This document shows positions 16,912-26,067 of a stretch of DNA of 52,401 nucleotides, one piece after another (the first letter of the stretch is position 1; each line of letters starts with the position of its first letter). The notes under the pieces were generated by a model that was not told the origin of the DNA, ran no database searches, and saw only the letters and a list, made by a program, of their open reading frames with translations. Position numbers and translations under genes: made by a program. This DNA is from Acidobacteriota bacterium (GTDB lineage: Bacteria; Acidobacteriota; Thermoanaerobaculia; Multivoradales; JAGPDF01), in NCBI GenBank assembly GCA_012521815.1, contig JAAYLR010000237.1, positions 1-52,401 on the forward strand, read 5' to 3'.

Positions 16912-18176
16912 GCCGGATCGCGCTGCTTTCGAGCGAGCCGGTGCGCCCGCGCATGGCGGGGATCGGCATCCGCTACCTGGAGCTCGCCCGGCGCCTGCCC
17001 GCCGCGGGTTTCGAGACGGTCCTGATCTCGCCGGCGAGCCGGGAGGAGAGCGCCGCGGCGGGGCTCGCTCCGGAGGCCGTCCGGCCGTTCGGCAGCGCGC
17101 CGCTCCCCGAGCTGGTGCGCGACTGCGCCGCGGCGGTGGCGCAGGGGCAGCTCGCCAACGACCTCCTGCTGGCCGCGCCGGCGCTGCCGGTGGCGATCGA
17201 CCTCTACGACCCGTGGCTCGTGGAGAACCTCCACTACACGGCGACCCTCGGTCTCGACCCGTACCGCAACGACCACACCACCTGGGTCCTCCAGATGGCT
17301 CGCGGCGACTTCTTCCTCTGCTCCTCGGAAGAGCAGCGGCTCTACTACCTCGGCTTTCTCACCGCGCTCGGCCGGGTGAACCCCGAGCGGCTCGGAGCCG
17401 ACTCCGATCTGCGCGCGCTCGTCGACACGGTGCCGTTCGGCCTCCCCGCGACGCTGCCTGCTCATCGTCCGGTGCTCCCTGCGTGCCGGCCGGGGGAGCG
17501 GCATCTCCTCTTCGGGGGGCTCTACGACTGGTACGACCCGTTCACCCTGATGGCGGCGCTCGCCCGGCTGGAGGGGCACGACTGGACGCTCTGGCTGGTG
17601 CGCAACCCCAACCCGGAAGGGACCCCGCAGCGGCTCTTCGCCGAGGTCGAGGCCGACTGCCGGCGGCGCGGCTGGTGGGGGGGGCGGGTCCGGATGCTCG
17701 ACTGGATCGCCGCCGAGCGGCGCTACGACCTGCTCCGCGACGCCGACCTCCTGGTCGCTCCGCACCACCCGACGCTCGAGACCCGGCTCGCGCTCCGCAC
17801 CCGTTTCCTCGAAGCGCTCGCCGTCGGCTGCCCGGTCGTGGTGAGCGAGGGCGGCGCGATCGCCCGGATGGTGAGCGAGGCGCGGGCGGGGTGGGTGGTG
17901 CCGTGCGGAGACGAAGCGACGCTCGCCGCGGCGCTCGCCGAGGTGCTCGCGGGCGGGCCGGAGGTGGCGGCCCGGCGCGAGCGCGGGGAGCGGCTCGCGG
18001 CGGCGTTCGGCTGGGAACGCGCGCTCGCCCCGCTCGTCCGGTTCCTCCGCTCGCCGCGGAGCGATCCGACGAAGGAGCGGTTCGCCTTCCGGCCGCCCAC
18101 CGGGGCTCCCGCCGACCGCTTCGGCTTCCGCCTCCGGCGCTGGCTCGACCGACTCCGTACGGAGATGGGGGGATGA
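16908..18176 (+). CDS. GT-B (GT4-like) glycosyltransferase
   Basis: 422 residues; the GTG start overlaps the preceding stop in GTGA. The N-terminus IALLSSEPVRPRMAGIGIRYLELARRLPAAG is the usual first strand-loop-helix of GT4 enzymes. LLFGGLYDWYDPFTLMAAL begins the donor domain, and ETRLALRTRFLEALAVGCPVVV followed by SEGGAIARMV is the nucleotide-sugar binding region, with Glu residues in place of the classic EX7E pair. The central region includes LLAAPALPVAIDLYDPW and QMARGDFFLCSSEEQRLYYLG, seen in transferases of large glycan clusters. Donor and acceptor unknown. It overlaps the next gene by four bases (ATGA). Confidence 0.82.
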   Translation: MSRIALLSSEPVRPRMAGIGIRYLELARRLPAAGFETVLISPASREESAAAGLAPEAVRPFGSAPLPELVRDCAAAVAQGQLANDLLLAAPALPVAIDLYDPWLVENLHYTATLGLDPYRNDHTTWVLQMARGDFFLCSSEEQRLYYLGFLTALGRVNPERLGADSDLRALVDTVPFGLPATLPAHRPVLPACRPGERHLLFGGLYDWYDPFTLMAALARLEGHDWTLWLVRNPNPEGTPQRLFAEVEADCRRRGWWGGRVRMLDWIAAERRYDLLRDADLLVAPHHPTLETRLALRTRFLEALAVGCPVVVSEGGAIARMVSEARAGWVVPCGDEATLAAALAEVLAGGPEVAARRERGERLAAAFGWERALAPLVRFLRSPRSDPTKERFAFRPPTGAPADRFGFRLRRWLDRLRTEMGG

Positions 18177-19498
18177 GCCGGCTCGACGGCGTCTCCGTCC
18201 TGCTCCTCTCGTGGAACGGGCGCGAGCACCTCGCGACCTGCCTCGAGGCGCTCGCCGCGCAGGAGCCCCCCGGGGTGCCGTGGGAGATCCTCGTGCTCGA
18301 CAACGGCTCGCGCGACGGGACCGCCGACTGGCTCCGGCGCGAGCACCCCGGGGTGCGGCTCCACGAGAGCCCGGAGAACGTCGGCTTCTGCCGCGGCAAC
18401 CTCCGGCTCGCCGGCGCGGCCCGGTACGGCGCCCTCGCGCTGCTCAACAACGACATGCGGCCGCGGCCCGGCTGGCTGGGTACCCTCGTCGAGAGCCTCG
18501 GCACGGCGCCGGCCGACGTCGCCGCGGTCTCGGGGCTGATCGTCGACTGGGAGGGGGAGCGGCTCGATTTCGGGCGCGGGCTGCTCACCTTCGACGGGCA
18601 CGCCTTCCAGCTCGACTTCCGCCGCCCGCTCGGGGCCGCCCGCATCCCGGCGCCGGGCGAGGAGCTGCCGTTCGCCTGCGGCGGCAACATGCTGGTGCGC
18701 CGGGAGGCGTTCTTCGCCGCCGGCGCCTTCGACCCCGACTACTTCGCCTACTTCGAGGACGTGGACCTCGGCTGGCGGCTCTGGTCGGGAGGCGAACGGG
18801 TGCTGGCGGCGCCGGGAGCGGTCGCCCATCATCGCGCGAGCGCCACGAGCGATCGCCTCGGCAACTACAACCGGGGGCTCCTCTTCGAGCGCAACGCGCT
18901 CCTGACCGTCTACAAGAACCTCGAGCCGGAGTGGTGGGAGCGGCTCCTGCCGGCGATCCTCCTCACCTTCCTCTCCCGCACGCAGACCCTGCTGGTGGAG
19001 GGGAACGCCGGCGGCGAGACGCTCACGATCGATCCGTATGCCCCCGGCGGCGCGGTCGCCGTCGCGGCCGGCCCTCCGGCCGGAGCTGGCGCGAGCGCAC
19101 CGCGCCGGCTCGCCCGTCGCGGCCGGGCGTGGCTGCGGCGCCGGGCGCTGCACCTCCTCGGGAGGGCCGGCGGGCTGCCCCCGCCGGTGCGGGCGCTCCT
19201 CGCCGGGGAGGGGGATGGGGGCGCGGGCCTCTGGCTCGGCGAGCCGCGGAGCGTCGCCCAGCTCCGGGCACTCTCGTTCTTCCTCGCGCAGCTCGACGCC
19301 ACCGCCGAGAAGCGCCGGCAGATCCAGGCGCGCCGCCGCCGCAGCGACGCCGACTACTTCGCCCGCTTCCCCCTCTACCTCGTGCCGACCTATCCGGGCG
19401 ATGCCGAGCTCTTCGCCCGGCCCGGCTTCCGGGCCGCGCTGCCCGCGGGGCTCCCCCTGGTCGAGGCCCGGCTCGAGGAGATCATGGAGTGCAGGTGA
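18173..19498 (+). CDS. GT2 glycosyltransferase, rhamnosyltransferase-like
   Basis: 441 residues; ATG start overlapping the preceding stop (ATGA). GT-A motifs: SVLLLSWNGREHL (8-20), ILVLDNGSRDGTADWL, ENVGFCRGN, LLNNDMRPRPGW as the DxD region, ACGGNMLVRREAFFAAGAFD and FAYFEDVDLGWRLW, the pattern of WbbL/rhamnosyltransferase-type enzymes. The catalytic part ends near residue 265. The remaining 175 residues hold a hydrophobic stretch (LLPAILLTFLSRTQTLL, about 260-276) and an Arg/Ala-rich tail that probably attaches to the membrane or to partner enzymes. Sugar specificity cannot be assigned from motifs. Confidence 0.85.
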   Translation: MSRLDGVSVLLLSWNGREHLATCLEALAAQEPPGVPWEILVLDNGSRDGTADWLRREHPGVRLHESPENVGFCRGNLRLAGAARYGALALLNNDMRPRPGWLGTLVESLGTAPADVAAVSGLIVDWEGERLDFGRGLLTFDGHAFQLDFRRPLGAARIPAPGEELPFACGGNMLVRREAFFAAGAFDPDYFAYFEDVDLGWRLWSGGERVLAAPGAVAHHRASATSDRLGNYNRGLLFERNALLTVYKNLEPEWWERLLPAILLTFLSRTQTLLVEGNAGGETLTIDPYAPGGAVAVAAGPPAGAGASAPRRLARRGRAWLRRRALHLLGRAGGLPPPVRALLAGEGDGGAGLWLGEPRSVAQLRALSFFLAQLDATAEKRRQIQARRRRSDADYFARFPLYLVPTYPGDAELFARPGFRAALPAGLPLVEARLEEIMECR

Positions 19499-20484
19499 GC
19501 GGCGCCGGCGGGGAGGAGCCCCCGCTCTTTTCGATCGTCATCCCGACCTTCGACCGGCTCGAGGTGCTGCGGGAGGTGCTCGCGGCGCTCGGCGCCCAGG
19601 CGAACCCGCCGCCGTTCGAGGTGGTGGTGGTCGACGACGGGTCGAGTGACGGCACCGCCGAGTGGCTCGCCGGTTTTCAGCCCCCCTACCCCCTCACCCG
19701 CCTCCGCCAGCCGAACCGGGGGCCGGCGGCGGCGCGGAACGCCGGGGTGGCGGCGGCCCGGGGGGAGCGGGTGGCCTTTCTGGGGGACGACACCGTCCCC
19801 GACGCGGACTGGCTCGCCTGGCACGAGCGGGCGTGGCGGGCGCGCGGGGCCGCTCCCGAGCTCGCGGTGATCGGGCGCACCGACTGGCACCCCCGCCTCC
19901 GGCGCACCCCGCTGCTCGACTACCTCAACGAACAGGGGCTGCAGTTCGGGTTCGGGCTCATCTCCGACCCCGAGCAGGTGCCGTTCAACTTCTTCTACAC
20001 CTCGAACCTCTCGCTCTCCCGGGCGCTGCTCCTCGCCGAGCCGTTCGACCTGCGCTTCCCCTATGCGGCGTGGGAGGACATCGAGGTCGCGTGGCGGCTC
20101 ACGCGGCATGGTCTGCGGATCGTCTACGAGGCGCGGGCGCGGGTGGCGCACGACCACCCGACCGACCTCGACCGCTTCGCCCGGCGGCAGGAGCGGGCCG
20201 GCTACTGCGCGGTCGTCTTCCGGCGGCTCCATCCGGAGCTCGGCGGGTTCGTCGGTCTGGGGGAAGGGGGGCCACCGCCGCTCCCGTCACGGCGGGCACA
20301 CCGGCTGCGCGAACGGTTGGCCCGGGCCTTGCAATTTCTCCCGGTGAGCACGCCCCGGCTCTGGGAATCGGTTTTCCGGTTCCATTACATCGAGGGGCTC
20401 CAGCGCGGTTGGCGCGAGCTCGGAGCGGGGCGGGAAGAGGAGGGCAGCGATGAAGACGAGAGGACTTTCCTGGGGTTGGACTGA
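19495..20484 (+). CDS. GT2 glycosyltransferase
   Basis: 329 residues from the GTG that overlaps the preceding stop (GTGA). Motifs: FSIVIPTFDRLEVLREVL, VVVVDDGSSDGTAEWL, PNRGPAAARNAGVAAARG, VAFLGDDTVPDADW and WEDIEVAWRL, giving a complete GT-A fold with acidic metal and base residues. The C-terminus (after about 240) is basic and amphipathic, fitting membrane association. It is the last transferase of the coupled run and overlaps the PEGA-protein gene by 35 bases. Acceptor and donor unknown. Confidence 0.85.
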   Translation: MSGAGGEEPPLFSIVIPTFDRLEVLREVLAALGAQANPPPFEVVVVDDGSSDGTAEWLAGFQPPYPLTRLRQPNRGPAAARNAGVAAARGERVAFLGDDTVPDADWLAWHERAWRARGAAPELAVIGRTDWHPRLRRTPLLDYLNEQGLQFGFGLISDPEQVPFNFFYTSNLSLSRALLLAEPFDLRFPYAAWEDIEVAWRLTRHGLRIVYEARARVAHDHPTDLDRFARRQERAGYCAVVFRRLHPELGGFVGLGEGGPPPLPSRRAHRLRERLARALQFLPVSTPRLWESVFRFHYIEGLQRGWRELGAGREEEGSDEDERTFLGLD

Positions 20485-21562
20485 GTGGCGTCCCATCCTG
20501 TTCGCGCTCCTGCTTGGAGCGGGGCTGGCGACGGCCGCCGCTGCCGAGACCCGCACGGCACCGGGAGGTAGCCGGGAGGGTGGGCGCGGGGCGTCCGCCA
20601 CGGCGCGCTCGGCGACCCGGGTGCCGCCGTCCGGACCGAGCGAAGCCGCCGTCACGCACCGCTCCTCTTCGCGGGGAGGGGGAGACACGGTTTCCTCGTC
20701 GCGCCCTCGCGGGGATTCCCGCCACTACCGGGATTCGCGGTATCGCCGGCCGGGCTACCGGCCGCATCCCCGTCCTGGCGTTCGCTTCTCGTACTCGGCC
20801 TACTGGCCCCTCTGGCACTACGGTGTCTACCTGGGCTGGCCGTACTTCAACTACTGGAACGACTGGTTTCTCTATCCCACGGGGGTGCAGCAGGCGCAGG
20901 CGCTGGGACTCGGAGCGCTCGACCTCGATGTCAGCCCCGAGCGGGCGCACGTCTACCTCGACGGCCAGTACCTCGGGGTGTGCGACGACTACGACGGCTT
21001 CCCGGACTACCTCTGGCTCGAACCGGGAACCTACGACCTCGTCTTCTATCTCGACGGGTACAGGACGGTCGCTCATCAGGTGACCGTGCGGTCGGGGGTG
21101 AAGCTCGACTTCAACGACCGGATGGTCCCGGGTGAATCGGTCCGGCCGGAAGATCTCCCGTCGAAATCCGTGGAGCGCCGGGAGGAGCGGCTTCGCCGGG
21201 ATCGGGAAGCCGCGACGGCGGCCGGCGCGGTGCAGGGAGAGCGTGAGGAGGCGTGGCGCACGCGACGCGAGTCGGGCTACGAGCCCGGGGCGGAGCCGGC
21301 GACCCCTTCCGAGGTTCTCGACGCCCGCGGCGAGCCGGGTCGCCTGCAGCTGCGGGTCGTGCCTCCGGACGCCTCGGTCTATCTCGACGGCCGTTTCCTC
21401 GGCACCGGCGAAGATCTCGCACGCCTCCACTCGAGCCTGCTCGTCGACGCCGGCAGGCACCGGCTCGAGATCGTCCGGCCGGGGTACGAGAGCCTCAGGA
21501 AGGAGTTCACCGCCGCTCCGGGCGAGGCGGTCGTCCTGGATCTGCAGCTCGAAGAGGAGTGA
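20450..21562 (+). CDS. Exported protein with two PEGA domains
   Basis: 370 residues; ATG preceded by GAGGAGG at a good distance, inside the end of the upstream transferase gene. A signal peptide is likely (core about 15-32, ending AAAAE). Residues 33-150 are a low-complexity Ser/Arg/Gly region and then an aromatic stretch (YWPLWHYGVYLGWPYFNYWN). PEGA domains: about 157-225 (LDVSPERAHVYLDGQYLG ... EPGTYDLVFYLDGY) and about 300-368 (RVVPPDASVYLDGRFLG ... DAGRHRLEIVRPGY), separated by a charged helix. PEGA domains are beta-sandwich modules of surface proteins. Its overlap with the glycan operon suggests it is an acceptor or envelope partner, which is inference. Confidence 0.8.
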   Translation: MKTRGLSWGWTEWRPILFALLLGAGLATAAAAETRTAPGGSREGGRGASATARSATRVPPSGPSEAAVTHRSSSRGGGDTVSSSRPRGDSRHYRDSRYRRPGYRPHPRPGVRFSYSAYWPLWHYGVYLGWPYFNYWNDWFLYPTGVQQAQALGLGALDLDVSPERAHVYLDGQYLGVCDDYDGFPDYLWLEPGTYDLVFYLDGYRTVAHQVTVRSGVKLDFNDRMVPGESVRPEDLPSKSVERREERLRRDREAATAAGAVQGEREEAWRTRRESGYEPGAEPATPSEVLDARGEPGRLQLRVVPPDASVYLDGRFLGTGEDLARLHSSLLVDAGRHRLEIVRPGYESLRKEFTAAPGEAVVLDLQLEEE

Positions 21563-21584
21563 AACGGCGCGTGAACGCGCTGGC

Positions 21585-22163
21585 TCAGGCGGCCGGGGGC
21601 TGGTAGTTGCGCTCGAGCCGCAGGAGCCAGCGCTTCTTCGCCTCGCCGCCGACGTAGCCGCCGATTCCGGCCTTGCCGGGGATCACCCGGTGACAGGGAA
21701 GCACGATTGGGAGCGGGTTGGCGAGCAGGATCGCGACCACCTGCCGGTAGGCCGTCGGGCGGCCGACGGCGGTGGCGACCTCCTTGTAGGTGCGGGTCCG
21801 GCCGAACGGGATCCGCGTCGTCTCCCGGAGCACCCGGCGCGCGAAGGCGTCGACCCCGGAAGGGCCGAGGTCGTACTCCAGCTCGAGCTGGGTGCGGACG
21901 CCCGCAAGGTACTCCGAAAGCCGCCCGATCACCTCGTCGAGGAGCTCGCTCTCCTCCATCTTCGCCAGCGGTACGTACTGCCGGCGCTCGCGTGGCGCGG
22001 GGGAGAGCGCGATCCGCGTGAGCGCGGAGCCGCGCAACTCGATCCCGAGGTTGCCGATCGGCGATGGCAGGAGGATGCGAGCCGGCTTCACCTCGTTCGC
22101 GGTGGCCGGGTCCGTTGCGGTCGGGACCTCATCCGGCGGGAGCACCGCGCGCGAACGTATCAC
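21585..22163 (-). CDS. ogt: Methylated-DNA--[protein]-cysteine S-methyltransferase (Ogt type)
   Basis: 192 residues from a GTG at 22163 that overlaps the stop of the transglycosylase gene (GTGA). The suicide enzyme transfers O6-alkyl groups from guanine to its own cysteine. The active site PCHRVI is present (Cys157), preceded by LLANPLPIVL, with the DNA-binding helix FGRTRTYKEVATAVGRPTAYRQV (written in two parts: 120-131 and 132-142). The usual RAVG of that helix reads RQVV, a small deviation. Residues 30-115 are the N-terminal ribonuclease-H-like domain, SPIGNLGIELRG being typical. It is the last gene of the rpmE-to-ogt operon. Confidence 0.92.
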   Translation of the reverse strand: MIRSRAVLPPDEVPTATDPATANEVKPARILLPSPIGNLGIELRGSALTRIALSPAPRERRQYVPLAKMEESELLDEVIGRLSEYLAGVRTQLELEYDLGPSGVDAFARRVLRETTRIPFGRTRTYKEVATAVGRPTAYRQVVAILLANPLPIVLPCHRVIPGKAGIGGYVGGEAKKRWLLRLERNYQPPAA

Positions 22164-24400
22164 GTCCCCGGGGAGCCGCGCCAGTCCCGGGGTGGGGGCG
22201 GTCCGGGAGCCGGCTCGGGGGCGCTTTCCCGGTACCGCTGCAGCGAGGTGAGGACCCGGGCCACGTAGGCGCGCGTCTCCCGGAAACCGATGCGCGTGAG
22301 CAGCTCGGGTACGTCGTGGCCGCGGAGCCCGGCGAGCCACCGGTCGGCCTGCGCCTCGCCGGCGTTGTAGGCGGCCGCGACAGCGCCCAGGTTGCCGTCG
22401 TAGCGCCGGGCGAGGTCGGCCAGGTGCGCGGCGGCGAGGTCGAGCGCGACTTCGGGCCGGTCGAGCTCCGCGGCGCGCAGCGGGGGGCGCCCGAGCCCGG
22501 CCGCGACCCGCCGCGCGGTGGGGAGCACGAACTGCGCGAGGCCCCGGGCGCCGGCGGGGGAGAACGCCTCCGCGTCGAAACGGCTCTCCTCGCGCACGAT
22601 CGCGAGGAGAAAGGCGGCCTCGATGCCGTGGCGGGCCGCGGCGGCAGCCACGATCTCGGGGTACGGGTTCGGAGCGAGGGCCCGCCGCAGCGCCGGTTCC
22701 CAGAGCGGTTCGTTCAGGCCGCGACCGGCGGCGACTCCCTCGGCGAGCGCGAGCGCCTGACGGTTCGCCCCGGCCGTCGCGAGCCGTGCGATCGCCGTGA
22801 GCGCGAGGCCGGGATCGCGGGCGGGGAAGTGGGCCGCGGCGGCGTTCGCGCCCTCGCGCCAGAAGCCGAGGCCGAGCAGGAGGGTGGTGGCATCCCGCCG
22901 CGGCGAGCGCCAGAGCGGCCAGGAGGCCACCGGACGCAGCGGGGTGTCGCGAGGGGGGCTGGCGCCGAGGCGCCGGGCGGCGTGCGCCGATTCCGCCTCG
23001 TCGCCGAGCCCTCGGGCCAGCGCCCACGCCCGCCTGGCCTCGGCGCGCGACAGCGCCCGCCGGGCGGCGACCGTGAGCCGGGGGGCACCCCGGAGCCGCT
23101 CGCCGGCGGCGAGAGCGAGCGGGTGGAGCGGCGCCGACCAGATCGCCTCGGCGTAGGCACCGGCGGCCTCGGGCCAGCGGCCGGCTGCCTCTCGCTGGCG
23201 GCCGGTCCAGTAGGAGATCTCCACGGGGGCGAGCCAGCGGGTGGCCCGGGCTCGTTCGAGCCAGCCGGCCGCTCGGTCGGCGCGGCCAGCGGCGAGGTCG
23301 GCGGCGGCGAGGAAGAGGAGGGCGCGCGCCCGGGTGCTCGCCGGTGGATGGTTGCGCTCGAGCTCGGCGAGGGTGGCGAGCGCTTCGCGCTCCCGGCCGG
23401 CGTCCCACTCGAGGCGCAGGAGTGAGAACCGGGCCGCCGCCGCCCAGCTGCTGCGCGGCGCGGCGGCGGCAGCACGCCGGAAGGCCTGCCGGGCACCCTC
23501 CTCGTCCCCGGCGAGCTCTCGCGCCCTCGCTTCGAGGTGGCGGGCTTCCGCCTGCCGTTCCGCCGGGAGGCCGGGAGGATTCCAGCCGGCGAGAGCCTCG
23601 GCGGCTGCCGCGTAGTCGCCTTTCCAGAAACGGGCGCGCGCCAGGGACCAGGCGAGCTCGCCCGAGGGGTCGCCTGCGGCGAGGGCGCGCTCGAGCCGGG
23701 GGAGCGCCCGATCGAAATCGCGGTGGCGGGCGAACGCCTCGCCGGCGAGACGATCCGGCAGCACGGGCAGGGCGCGGCCACGTTCCTCGAGCTCGACCCA
23801 GCGGTCGACGATTTCGTTCGCGATCCGGTCCCCGGAGTCGGCGGCGAGGAGCTCCTGCCAGCGGACACCCGCCTCCGGCAGGCGCCCGGCGGCGCGCAGG
23901 CAGTCGGTGGCGAGGAGCGCGACCGCCCGCCGCGCGGCGCCCTCGGGAGGGTTCGAAGGGGCCCGGATCACCGGTCCGCATCCCCCGGGCCGCTGCGCGG
24001 CGCGGCGGAGGAGCCCTTCTGCTTCCCGGCGCAGCGGACGGGGCAACGGCTCGGGGGCGAGCAGGAGGTCGACGAGGGTGGAAGCCGCGCCTCCGGCGTC
24101 GCCGGCGTCGAGAGCGAGGGCGGCGAGGCGCAGGTCGACGGTTGGGGCGAGCGCCGGGGTTTCGGTGCGCACCAGGGTGAACGCTGCGATCGCAGCCGCG
24201 GTCTCACCCTGCCGAGCGAGCAGGTGGCCTTCGGCGAAGCGGATCCCGAGATCGGCGGCGGCGGCCGGATCCGCGGCGCGGGCCGCGTGGGTGAGGCGAA
24301 GGGCCACCTCGGCCTCGCCGTGCCAGAGGGCTTCGGCGAGCGGTGGCCGGGGATCCGCCGGCGGCGCGGCGATCGCCAGCGCGGCGAGCAGCCAGATCAT
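22160..24400 (-). CDS. slt: Soluble lytic murein transglycosylase (Slt type)
   Basis: 746 residues; the ATG overlaps the HIT gene's stop (ATGA). The N-terminus (IWLLAALAIAAPPA) is a short signal peptide. Residues about 20-570 are Ala-rich helical repeats, many TPR-like, forming the superhelical ring known from Slt70. The C-terminal GEWL domain (about 585-735) carries the catalytic Glu in IVREESRFD (probably Glu605), then SPAGARGLAQFVLPTA and AVAAAYNAGEAQADRW. It cleaves the MurNAc-GlcNAc bond of peptidoglycan to make 1,6-anhydro ends in the periplasm. It shares an operon with murA, linking synthesis and turnover of peptidoglycan. Confidence 0.9.
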   Translation of the reverse strand: MIWLLAALAIAAPPADPRPPLAEALWHGEAEVALRLTHAARAADPAAAADLGIRFAEGHLLARQGETAAAIAAFTLVRTETPALAPTVDLRLAALALDAGDAGGAASTLVDLLLAPEPLPRPLRREAEGLLRRAAQRPGGCGPVIRAPSNPPEGAARRAVALLATDCLRAAGRLPEAGVRWQELLAADSGDRIANEIVDRWVELEERGRALPVLPDRLAGEAFARHRDFDRALPRLERALAAGDPSGELAWSLARARFWKGDYAAAAEALAGWNPPGLPAERQAEARHLEARARELAGDEEGARQAFRRAAAAAPRSSWAAAARFSLLRLEWDAGREREALATLAELERNHPPASTRARALLFLAAADLAAGRADRAAGWLERARATRWLAPVEISYWTGRQREAAGRWPEAAGAYAEAIWSAPLHPLALAAGERLRGAPRLTVAARRALSRAEARRAWALARGLGDEAESAHAARRLGASPPRDTPLRPVASWPLWRSPRRDATTLLLGLGFWREGANAAAAHFPARDPGLALTAIARLATAGANRQALALAEGVAAGRGLNEPLWEPALRRALAPNPYPEIVAAAAARHGIEAAFLLAIVREESRFDAEAFSPAGARGLAQFVLPTARRVAAGLGRPPLRAAELDRPEVALDLAAAHLADLARRYDGNLGAVAAAYNAGEAQADRWLAGLRGHDVPELLTRIGFRETRAYVARVLTSLQRYRESAPEPAPGPPPPRDWRGSPGT

Positions 24401-24744
24401 CCCGGCGGCCAGCCGAGGAGGCGGCCTCCGAGGAGGTGGACGTGGAGGTGGAAGACGGTCTGTCCCGCCCCGGCGAGGCAGTTGGTGACCAGTCGGAAGC
24501 CGTCGCGGTCGAGGCCGAGCTTTTCGGCGGTCGCCACCGCGGCGCGCTGGAGGCGGCCGAGGAGCTCGACGTCGCCGGGTCCGGTCTCCAGGAGCGTCGC
24601 GACGTGACGGCGGGGGATCAGGAGCACGTGGACGGGCGCCTGCGGAGCGAGGTCGTGGAAGCCGATCACCTCGTCGTCTTCGTAGACGAGGCTGGCGGGG
24701 ATCTCGCCCCGGGCGATCCGGCAGAAGACGCAGCTTTCGCTCAT
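24397..24744 (-). CDS. HIT-family nucleotide hydrolase (Hint/HinT-like)
   Basis: 115 residues, normal length. The zinc Cys pair CVFC (5-8), RGEIPASLVYEDDEVIGFHD, then the histidine triad FHLHVHLLGG (His99, His101, His103) with AGQTVF just before it. These enzymes hydrolyse AMP-lysine or AMP-phosphoramidates and act as dimers in the cytoplasm. The ATG overlaps the murA stop and its own stop overlaps the transglycosylase start, so all three are translationally coupled. Confidence 0.93.
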   Translation of the reverse strand: MSESCVFCRIARGEIPASLVYEDDEVIGFHDLAPQAPVHVLLIPRRHVATLLETGPGDVELLGRLQRAAVATAEKLGLDRDGFRLVTNCLAGAGQTVFHLHVHLLGGRLLGWPPG

Positions 24745-26048
24745 CGGATGCCTCCTCCTCCCGGGGCGCTGCCGCCCGGGCTCTTCTCGTCGTCGCCGAG
24801 CCGTTCGACCGTGGCGCCGAGCGTGCGGAGCTTCTCCTCCATCCGTTCGTAGCCGCGGTCGAGGTGATAGATCCTCTCGACCTGGGTGACGCCCTCGGCC
24901 ACGAGCGCGGCGAGCACGAGGCTCGCCGAGGCGCGCAGGTCCGTGGCCATGACCGTGGTTCCGGAAAGCGGGCGCGGGCCGCGGACGTGGGCGACCGCCC
25001 CTTCGAGCCGGATCTCCGCTCCCATCCGTCCGAGCTCGGCGGCGTGCTGGAAGCGGTTCTCGAAGATCGTCTCGCGGATCGTGGAGTCGCCCGCAGCCTG
25101 GGTCATGAGCGCCATGAACTGGGCTTGCAGGTCGGTCGGAAAGCCGGGGAACGGCGCCGTCGCGAGATCGCAGGGGAGCAGCTCGCCGGAGCGTCGCACC
25201 CGCACGCCCCCCTCCTCGGCGCCGACCTCGCTGCCGGTGGCCGCGAGCGCTTCGAGGAGGGCGCCGAGATCGCCGGGCGCGAGGTCGGCGACCGTCACGT
25301 CACCGCCGGTGAGCGCGGCGCCGACGAGGTAGGTCCCGGCTTCGATCCGGTCGGCGATCACCGCGTGTTCGGCACCGTGCAGCCCGGCGACCCCTTCCAC
25401 GACGAGGGTCGAGGAGCCGATCCCTTCGATCCTGGCCCCCATGGCGACGAGCAGCCGGGCGAGGTCGCTCACCTCGGGCTCGCGGGCGCAGTTCTCCAGC
25501 ACCGTGGTGCCGCGGGCGAGCACCGCGGCCATGAGCAGGTTCTCGGTGCCGGTGACCGTGACGGTCGCGAAGCGGAACCGGGTGCCGGTGAGGCGGGGAG
25601 CGGCGACGTCGACGTAGCCGTGATCGAGCGCGACGCGGGCGCCGAGCGCCTCGAGTCCGGCGAGGTGCTGATCGATCGGCCGCACCCCGATCGCGCAGCC
25701 GCCCGGCAGCGAGACCCGAGCGTGTCCCCGCCGGGCGAGCAGCGGCCCGAGCACGAGGACGCTGGCGCGCATCGTCTTGACCAGCTCGTAGGGGGCATCG
25801 CCGGGGCTCGCGTTGCCCTCGGGTGCGAAGCGGAGCCGATCCCCAGCCTCTTCGCTCGAGCCCTGCCCGAGGTGAGCGAGCAGTCGCCGCAGGGTGGTGA
25901 TGTCCCGTACCCGGGGTACCCGCTGCAGCAGGACCGGCTCATCGGTGAGCAGGGTCGCGGCGAGGGCCGGGAGGGCGGCGTTCTTCGCCCCGCTCGCGCG
26001 AACCGTGCCGCGCAGGGTGGAGGGGCCGACGATACGGAATCTGTCCAT
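24741..26048 (-). CDS. murA: UDP-N-acetylglucosamine 1-carboxyvinyltransferase
   Basis: 435 residues from the ATG at 26048, 19 bases after the prmC stop; the frame is open further upstream but lies inside prmC. It transfers enolpyruvate from PEP to UDP-GlcNAc, the first committed step of peptidoglycan synthesis. Lys22/Asn23 in SGAKNA bind substrate, Arg94 is in TMRASVLVLGP, and the catalytic loop LPGGCAIGVRPID has Cys118, so the enzyme should be fosfomycin-sensitive (family knowledge). The C-terminus has extra Gly/Ser/Pro residues that overlap the HIT gene start. Confidence 0.95.
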   Translation of the reverse strand: MDRFRIVGPSTLRGTVRASGAKNAALPALAATLLTDEPVLLQRVPRVRDITTLRRLLAHLGQGSSEEAGDRLRFAPEGNASPGDAPYELVKTMRASVLVLGPLLARRGHARVSLPGGCAIGVRPIDQHLAGLEALGARVALDHGYVDVAAPRLTGTRFRFATVTVTGTENLLMAAVLARGTTVLENCAREPEVSDLARLLVAMGARIEGIGSSTLVVEGVAGLHGAEHAVIADRIEAGTYLVGAALTGGDVTVADLAPGDLGALLEALAATGSEVGAEEGGVRVRRSGELLPCDLATAPFPGFPTDLQAQFMALMTQAAGDSTIRETIFENRFQHAAELGRMGAEIRLEGAVAHVRGPRPLSGTTVMATDLRASASLVLAALVAEGVTQVERIYHLDRGYERMEEKLRTLGATVERLGDDEKSPGGSAPGGGGIR

Positions 26049-26067
26049 TCTTCTCTCTCGGGCGGCC

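Noticed and set aside
21567-21580. GCGCGT-GA-ACGCGC hairpin between the PEGA and ogt genes as a terminator
   Set aside because: A realistic loop leaves only a 5-bp stem and there is no T run; such short GC palindromes are frequent here.
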